A DNA stretch of 11,030 nt. Origin: Lentisphaeria bacterium. GTDB taxonomy: Bacteria; Verrucomicrobiota; Lentisphaeria; JABSQK01; UBA12247. The stretch is from assembly GCA_003477185.1 (NCBI GenBank), contig DMTJ01000218.1:1-11030 (forward strand), given 5' to 3'. The position numbers and the translations under genes were made by a program. The notes beneath the pieces were generated by a model that worked only from the letters and a program-made list of their open reading frames with translations, made no database searches and was not told the DNA's origin. Below are positions 7,327-11,030 of this stretch, piece after piece (position 1 is the stretch's first letter; the number at the start of each line of letters is the position of its first letter).

Positions 7327-8883
7327 ATGACCGACACTGTCGCTAACGCCAGCGCTGGCACAGCCTCATCGGTCATGCCGCGCCTGAAGATGGCCGGAAT
7401 CACCAAGCGTTTTGGCCCCACCATTGCGCTTGGTGGGGTCAGCCTTGCGGTGCATGCTGGCGAAGTTCACGCCCTCATCGGCGAGAACGGCGCAGGCAAG
7501 AGCACACTGATGAAGGCGCTCTCTGGTGCGCATCAAGCCGATACCGGCGCGATGTGGATCGACGGCCAGCCGTACCAGCCCAAGAGTCCGCTCGACGGTC
7601 GCGACTTTGGCGTGGCGATGATCTACCAGGAACTGTCGCTCGCCCAGCACCTCTCGGTCATGGAAAATATTGTCCTTGGCGATGAGCCGCGTATGGGCCC
7701 GTTCATGCGCTGGGGAGAAGTGCGACGCATCTCCAGGGAAGCGCTCGCTCACGTGGGGCTGGAGGATTTGCCCTTGGATACGATCGTAAGTACGCTCTCC
7801 AACGCGCAGCAGCAGCTGATTGAGATCGCCCGGAGCATGGCTACCGGTGCCAAAGTCTTGGTCTTTGACGAGCCAACCAGCTCGCTTTCTCAGCATGATA
7901 TTGAGAATCTGTTTACGCTGATCCGTGAGCTCAAGGCCAAGGATTATGCGATCGTGTACATCTCTCATTTTCTGGAGGAAATCCAGGAAATCACCGATCG
8001 CTTCACGGTCCTGCGCGACGGCCAGAGCGTCGGTAGCGGGGTCACCGCCGAAGCGGAAGTTGCCAACATCATCGCCATGATGGTTGGGCGCGATGTCAAA
8101 GACCTCTACCCGCGCTCCGACCGCGTCGTCTGCGAACGCGTGTGCGAGGTCAGGAACGTCGCGGGGATCGACAAACCTGCCGACGTCTCGCTGGAGTTGC
8201 ATCGCGGCGAAGTCGTCGGCATCGCTGGCGTCGTCGGCGCGGGGCGCACAGAGTTCTTTCGCTGTCTCTTTGCGCTTGACAGCGTGCGCTCTGGAATGAT
8301 CAAGATTGAGACCATAAGTGGAAACGCGGGGGGTAACTTCACCCCGCACCAGTTGTGGGATGGCGGCGTCGGCATCGTCAGTGAAGACCGCAAGCGCGAA
8401 GGCCTCGCCACCGAGCTTTCCATCGCCGACAACCTGACGATGGCCAGCCAGCCCTTTTTCATTACGCCGGGCTGGCAGAGCAAGGCTTGCGAACCGTGGA
8501 TCGAGAAGATCCCGATCAAGTGCGCATCGCCCTTTCAGCCAATCGACGGCCTGTCTGGAGGCAATCAGCAGAAGGTGGCGATTGCTCGGCTGCTCCATTC
8601 CAATGTCGACATCCTGCTGCTCGACGAGCCCACCCGTGGCATCGACGTCGGCAGCAAGGCTCAGATCTACCAACTCATTGACGAACTGGCCTCTGGCGAT
8701 CCCGAGAATGGGATCAAGCCCAAAGCCGTTTTAATGATTTCCAGCTATCTACCTGAGCTCCTTGGCACCTGCGACCGCATTGGCGTGATGTGCAAAGGAA
8801 AACTTGGTGCAATCAAGGCGATTGCAGATGTAGATGAGCATAGCATTATGCTAGAAGCAACCGGCACAGAGGACATGCAGTGA
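7327..8883 (+). CDS. Sugar ABC transporter ATP-binding protein with two NBDs (RbsA/XylG/MglA-like)
   Basis: This cytoplasmic subunit powers import. It has 518 residues and two fused nucleotide-binding domains. NBD1 has Walker A GENGAGKST (K58), Q-loop IYQELSLA, signature LSNAQQQ (157-163) and Walker B VFDEPTSSL (D181, E182). NBD2 has the degenerate Walker A GVVGAGRTE, in which R307 replaces the lysine, signature LSGGNQQK (409 on) and Walker B LLLDEPTRGIDVG (D433, E434). A normal NBD1 with an altered NBD2 Walker A is standard for the RbsA/MglA family. Compared with E. coli RbsA from memory, the stretch between NBD2 helices is several residues shorter, and an insert (SGDPENGIKPK) precedes the strand leading to ISSYLPELLGTCDRI. 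The start lies 7 nt after the binding-protein stop, with GGAG at 7313-7316. The gene overlaps the permease start, supporting one operon. Confidence 0.95.
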   Translation: MTDTVANASAGTASSVMPRLKMAGITKRFGPTIALGGVSLAVHAGEVHALIGENGAGKSTLMKALSGAHQADTGAMWIDGQPYQPKSPLDGRDFGVAMIYQELSLAQHLSVMENIVLGDEPRMGPFMRWGEVRRISREALAHVGLEDLPLDTIVSTLSNAQQQLIEIARSMATGAKVLVFDEPTSSLSQHDIENLFTLIRELKAKDYAIVYISHFLEEIQEITDRFTVLRDGQSVGSGVTAEAEVANIIAMMVGRDVKDLYPRSDRVVCERVCEVRNVAGIDKPADVSLELHRGEVVGIAGVVGAGRTEFFRCLFALDSVRSGMIKIETISGNAGGNFTPHQLWDGGVGIVSEDRKREGLATELSIADNLTMASQPFFITPGWQSKACEPWIEKIPIKCASPFQPIDGLSGGNQQKVAIARLLHSNVDILLLDEPTRGIDVGSKAQIYQLIDELASGDPENGIKPKAVLMISSYLPELLGTCDRIGVMCKGKLGAIKAIADVDEHSIMLEATGTEDMQ

Positions 8884-10043
8884 ACCAGAAAGTATTGAAG
8901 ATCGCCGGTCAGGCCGGTCCGTTAATTGCCCTGATTTTCGTGTTTGGCCTCTTCGCCATTCTCGGTGGCGGAGACTTTTGCCAGTGGGGCACGATGAACG
9001 ATATTCTGATGCTCTCGGCCATCGTTGGCATCGCCGCCGTGGGGGCGACGTTAATCATTATTTCCGGTGGCATTGATCTCTCCGTCGGTTGCACCTTAGC
9101 CGCGGTGACCATCATCCTTGCCCGATTGCTCAACCTGAAGTCTGGTGATACCTATTTGGTTGAGCAATACCCGGTACTCTGGCCGCTCTGCGCGGCGATC
9201 GGCGGCATTGTTCTTGGCGGTGCCATTGGTTTGCTGATTGGTGCCGCCGTGGTGGGGCACATTGGCCGTGCCGCTGCCGTCATTCTCGGCGGGCTTGTCA
9301 TCGTCTGGCTGCGTGATGGTAACAGCATGCCACTCGTTGTTTGCATCTTGCTTGGTATCGTCGCGGGCGGCATTCTTTGGTACTTGAACCGGGTCACCAT
9401 CAAGAAGACGCCTTTGCCCCCCTTTATCGTCACTCTCGGCCTCTGGGCATCGCTGCGCGGTGCAGCCAAGTGGATGGCTGGCGGGAGTGCCGTCTACACG
9501 GACATCGACGAAGTCGATGGCACAGCGATCTGGCTCAACAACTTGATGCGCGACATCAAGGTCGGCGACTTGATCTTGCCGATGCCGGGCGTTTGGATCT
9601 GGATCGTGCTCGCCATTGTCATCGGGCTGATGCTAACCTACACCCGCTTTGGCCGTCACATCTACGCCGTCGGTTCCAACGAGAACACTGCTCGGCTTTG
9701 CGGCATCAACGTAGAGAAAACCAAGATTCTGACCTATGTGGTAGCCATTGGCTGCGCGGGTATCGCCGGTGTGTTGCGGTTCTCGTGGCTGGGGATGGGC
9801 GACCCGACAACTGATATGGGCACCGAACTGCTCGTGATTGCTGCCGTTGTAATTGGTGGTGCCAGCCTAAACGGTGGCGTAGGCGGCATTGGTGGTACGA
9901 TCATCGGTACCCTGATTATCATGATCGTCTACAAAGGCTGTACCGTTCTTGGTCTCGAGAACTTCGTTCAGGAGATCGTGACAGGTGCCATTATCGTTGC
10001 CGCTGTTGCCTTGGATCAGGTGCGTCACCGCAAGGCTGAATGA
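8880..10043 (+). CDS. Sugar ABC transporter permease (RbsC/XylH-like, BPD_transp_2)
   Basis: This 387-residue polytopic membrane protein forms the channel of the importer. The GTG start overlaps the ATPase stop in a GTGA arrangement, with AGAGGA at 8868-8873 as ribosome binding site, so translation is probably coupled. Family hallmarks include GIAAVGATLIIISGGIDLSVGC (about 53-74), PPFIVTLGLWASLRG (about 179-194), the cytoplasmic coupling segment AVGSNENTARLCGINVEKTKI and the C-terminal hydrophobic pair. It is about 65 residues longer than E. coli RbsC. The excess lies mainly at about residues 124-178, where two additional hydrophobic segments (VILGGLVIVWL and PLVVCILLGIVAGGILWYL) precede the conserved PPFIVTLG motif. 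XylH-type permeases are also near 390 residues, so a xylose-like role is possible but not shown. It is the last gene of the operon. Confidence 0.93.
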   Translation: MNQKVLKIAGQAGPLIALIFVFGLFAILGGGDFCQWGTMNDILMLSAIVGIAAVGATLIIISGGIDLSVGCTLAAVTIILARLLNLKSGDTYLVEQYPVLWPLCAAIGGIVLGGAIGLLIGAAVVGHIGRAAAVILGGLVIVWLRDGNSMPLVVCILLGIVAGGILWYLNRVTIKKTPLPPFIVTLGLWASLRGAAKWMAGGSAVYTDIDEVDGTAIWLNNLMRDIKVGDLILPMPGVWIWIVLAIVIGLMLTYTRFGRHIYAVGSNENTARLCGINVEKTKILTYVVAIGCAGIAGVLRFSWLGMGDPTTDMGTELLVIAAVVIGGASLNGGVGGIGGTIIGTLIIMIVYKGCTVLGLENFVQEIVTGAIIVAAVALDQVRHRKAE

Positions 10044-10083
10044 GTCCTGTTACGGGCAATTTATTGCAGAAAAATGGTGACTG

Positions 10084-10107
10084 CGACGGCCGCAGGCAGC
10101 GCCGTCG
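10084..10107. terminator. GC-rich hairpin after the permease gene
   Basis: A perfect seven-pair stem (CGACGGC with GCCGTCG) with a 10-nt loop starts 41 nt after the permease stop codon. It lacks a T-tract on the plus strand; on the minus strand a run of five T lies about nine bases beyond the stem, corresponding to the A-run at 10070-10074. It is the best candidate for ending the transporter transcript, possibly bidirectionally, but a Rho-dependent or processing role is equally possible. Confidence 0.35.
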
Positions 10108-10111
10108 GAGC

Positions 10112-10123
10112 TCACAACTTTAG
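10112..10123 (+). repeat. 12-bp direct repeat, copy 1
   Basis: TCACAACTTTAG occurs here and again, identically, at 10240-10251. The flanks of the two copies are unrelated. A perfect 12-bp match inside 275 bp is unlikely by chance, but it is short and its role is unknown. Confidence 0.5.
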
Positions 10124-10239
10124 CGACCAAGGAGCGCGGCGCTCCCTCGGGCCGGGAGAAACTACAGACCTGAGAGTGCGAGCGGCCCGCTGTACGTTGT
10201 GCGACAACGGACACGCCGAACAGCAGCGAAAATCCCGTT

Positions 10240-10251
10240 TCACAACTTTAG
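10240..10251 (+). repeat. 12-bp direct repeat, copy 2
   Basis: Identical to the copy at 10112-10123, with 116 bp between the two. Its last two bases form the beginning of the nine-pair stem at 10250-10258. Confidence 0.5.
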
Positions 10252-10318
10252 ATGTGCCCCATGCAGGATGGCAGTGGGCTCGTGGCACATCTGTAGCTGC
10301 GCACCCCGCAGCGTACGC

Positions 10319-10882
10319 CTATAGAAAGGGCGTAATCGCTGCCTGAAAGAGGCCGATGAAAAAGCCGATGAGCCCACCGAAGAGCGTAATGTAGCGAAAC
10401 TGCTTCTCGGAGAAGCCCATGATGAGGTGCTCAAGCTTGGCCACGTCCATGGCATTGATGCGATCCTCTATGCGCTTGCGAATGTCTAACTCGCCGCCTG
10501 GTTGGATCATCTCCTTGACGTACTCTTCGAGCCCTTCCAGGATGGCAGTGACAATCTTTGGCTTGAAAGGCCGTGCCATGCTAGCAAACGGACCGAGCTG
10601 ATCGAGGATTTCTTCGACCTTCTGATCCATGCGCTGGTGCGCCTTGTCGCCGGTCAAGATGCGATGAAGCTCATCTCCAGACAGCAGGTTAGCATCGAAG
10701 GTCTCGGCGATGTTTGCAGCGATAGCCTCGCGCTGCTGGGGGATGACCCCGGGCGTCATCGGCACCCTCCAGCGGCCGATGTGCCACGCGCGATAGGGCC
10801 GAAACAGCATGCGGACCGCAATCTTGTTGGTGACGGCGCCGATTGCCGCGCCAATCAGTGGAAAGACAATGAACTCAGTCAT
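10319..10882 (-). CDS. DUF445 family membrane protein
   Basis: The product has 187 residues. The N-terminal hydrophobic segment FPLIGAAIGAVTNKIAVRMLFRP is the hallmark of the DUF445 (YheB/YjiN-like) family, and MTPGVIPQQREAIAANIAE is the usual continuation. The middle (about 55-160) is polar, charged and predicted helical, and a second membrane segment (LFGGLIGFFIGLFQAAI, about 167-183) closes the protein, so it probably forms a membrane-anchored hairpin with a soluble helical domain. The family has no established biochemical function. The ATG at 10882 fits the family N-terminus, although no good ribosome binding site is visible. The gene lies 15 nt after the stop of another minus-strand gene, so the two are probably co-transcribed. 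It converges on the sugar transporter operon. Confidence 0.85.
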   Translation of the reverse strand: MTEFIVFPLIGAAIGAVTNKIAVRMLFRPYRAWHIGRWRVPMTPGVIPQQREAIAANIAETFDANLLSGDELHRILTGDKAHQRMDQKVEEILDQLGPFASMARPFKPKIVTAILEGLEEYVKEMIQPGGELDIRKRIEDRINAMDVAKLEHLIMGFSEKQFRYITLFGGLIGFFIGLFQAAITPFL

Positions 10883-10897
10883 GTAGCAGCCCGCGGA

Positions 10898-11030
10898 TCA
10901 GTCGGCCTCGGTGGCAGCCACAAAGCGTGAAGTCAGCTCATCGTAAAGCTCACGATAGTCACCGCCAGGCATGATCTGAAAGTCTGGATCGACGGTCGAG
11001 AATACTTCGTTCAAAGCTGCAAAGCTGACG
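10898..11030 (-). CDS. C-terminal fragment of an unrecognised protein (5' end outside window)
   Basis: Reading leftward from the right edge there is an open frame of 43 codons that ends at TGA (10898-10900). The visible end of the protein contains NEVFSTVDPDFQIMPG, then YRELYDELTSRFVAAT and EAD at the terminus. It is acidic and looks helical near the end, without a membrane segment. I do not recognise the family from so short a piece. The codon pattern is consistent with a real gene, and the 15-nt spacing to the DUF445 start suggests a shared transcript. Confidence 0.55.
   Translation of the reverse strand, partial: VSFAALNEVFSTVDPDFQIMPGGDYRELYDELTSRFVAATEAD

Larger units (their letters stand above)
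10044..10318. other. Hairpin-rich convergent intergenic region
   Basis: This 275-bp stretch separates two convergent genes and is dense in inverted repeats. They are CGACGGC 10084-10090 with GCCGTCG 10101-10107; GGAGCGC 10131-10137 with GCGCTCC 10139-10145, whose right arm can alternatively pair (CTCCC 10142-10146) with GGGAG 10154-10158; CGTTGT 10195-10200 with ACAACG 10204-10209; AGATGTGCC 10250-10258 with GGCACATCT 10284-10292; and GCTGCG 10296-10301 with CGCAGC 10307-10312. None has a clear T-tract directly after it on either strand. Some probably act in transcription termination or 3'-end protection for both converging units; an RNA gene cannot be excluded. An open frame on the plus strand (10074-10346) shows no recognisable protein features. 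Confidence 0.5.

Noticed and set aside
7366..8673. 435-codon open frame on the minus strand, opposite the ATPase gene
   Set aside because: It lies entirely antisense to a gene with all ABC ATPase motifs. Its translation is rich in Asp, Ala, Arg and Leu without any recognisable domain, the usual by-product of codon bias in GC-rich genes.
10074..10346. 90-codon plus-strand open frame in the intergenic region after the permease
   Set aside because: It overlaps the end of the DUF445 gene, spans several strong inverted repeats and has a composition unlike the neighbouring proteins. A pair of cysteines alone does not make a zinc-binding protein.
1..11030. CRISPR array, tRNA/rRNA, insertion sequence or defence/toxin system
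   Set aside because: I saw no regularly spaced repeats, no tRNA-like T-loop motif in the intergenic gaps, no transposase or integrase motif, and no gene resembling known defence or toxin families. All long genes are assigned to housekeeping or transport families.

Overview
The window looks like an ordinary chromosomal stretch of a diderm (Gram-negative-type) bacterium with moderately high GC. Outer-membrane biology is implied by an LptA/OstA-type domain and two lipoprotein signal peptides. The combination of a proline-rich OstA protein, a monomeric NADP-dependent isocitrate dehydrogenase and a ribose-type sugar ABC transporter would fit Verrucomicrobiota or a neighbouring phylum. That placement is inference from gene style; no marker gene in the window settles it. 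I see no insertion sequence, integrase, CRISPR array, tRNA or rRNA.

Layout, left to right. (1) Positions 1-748 hold the 3' part of a proline-rich protein ending in an OstA/LptA-like domain. (2) Positions 864-3585 hold a tight same-strand cluster: branched-chain aminotransferase (ilvE), thioredoxin reductase (trxB) and a TPR lipoprotein, separated by only 2 nt each, followed by a compact terminator-like hairpin. (3) Positions 3673-5901 encode a full-length monomeric isocitrate dehydrogenase with all the active-site residues I could check. (4) Positions 5902-6302 are a 401-bp control region: a weak hairpin after icd, a plausible sigma70-type promoter, a perfect 16-bp palindrome just downstream of it (probable operator) and a roughly 250-nt structured leader. 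(5) Positions 6303-10043 encode a complete three-gene sugar ABC importer: lipoprotein binding protein, double-NBD ATPase and an enlarged permease. (6) Positions 10044-10318 are a convergent intergenic region packed with inverted repeats and a 12-bp direct repeat. (7) On the minus strand lie a small DUF445 membrane protein and the C-terminal end of an unrecognised gene running off the right edge.

The genes cover general metabolism (branched-chain amino acids, thiol redox, TCA-cycle NADPH) and carbohydrate uptake. The transporter has no catabolic enzyme or regulator beside it in this window, so its substrate stays open and its repressor, if any, must be encoded elsewhere.

I found no convincing undescribed multi-gene system. 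The most interesting material is non-coding: the operator plus structured leader before the transporter, and the hairpin-dense intergenic region after it.
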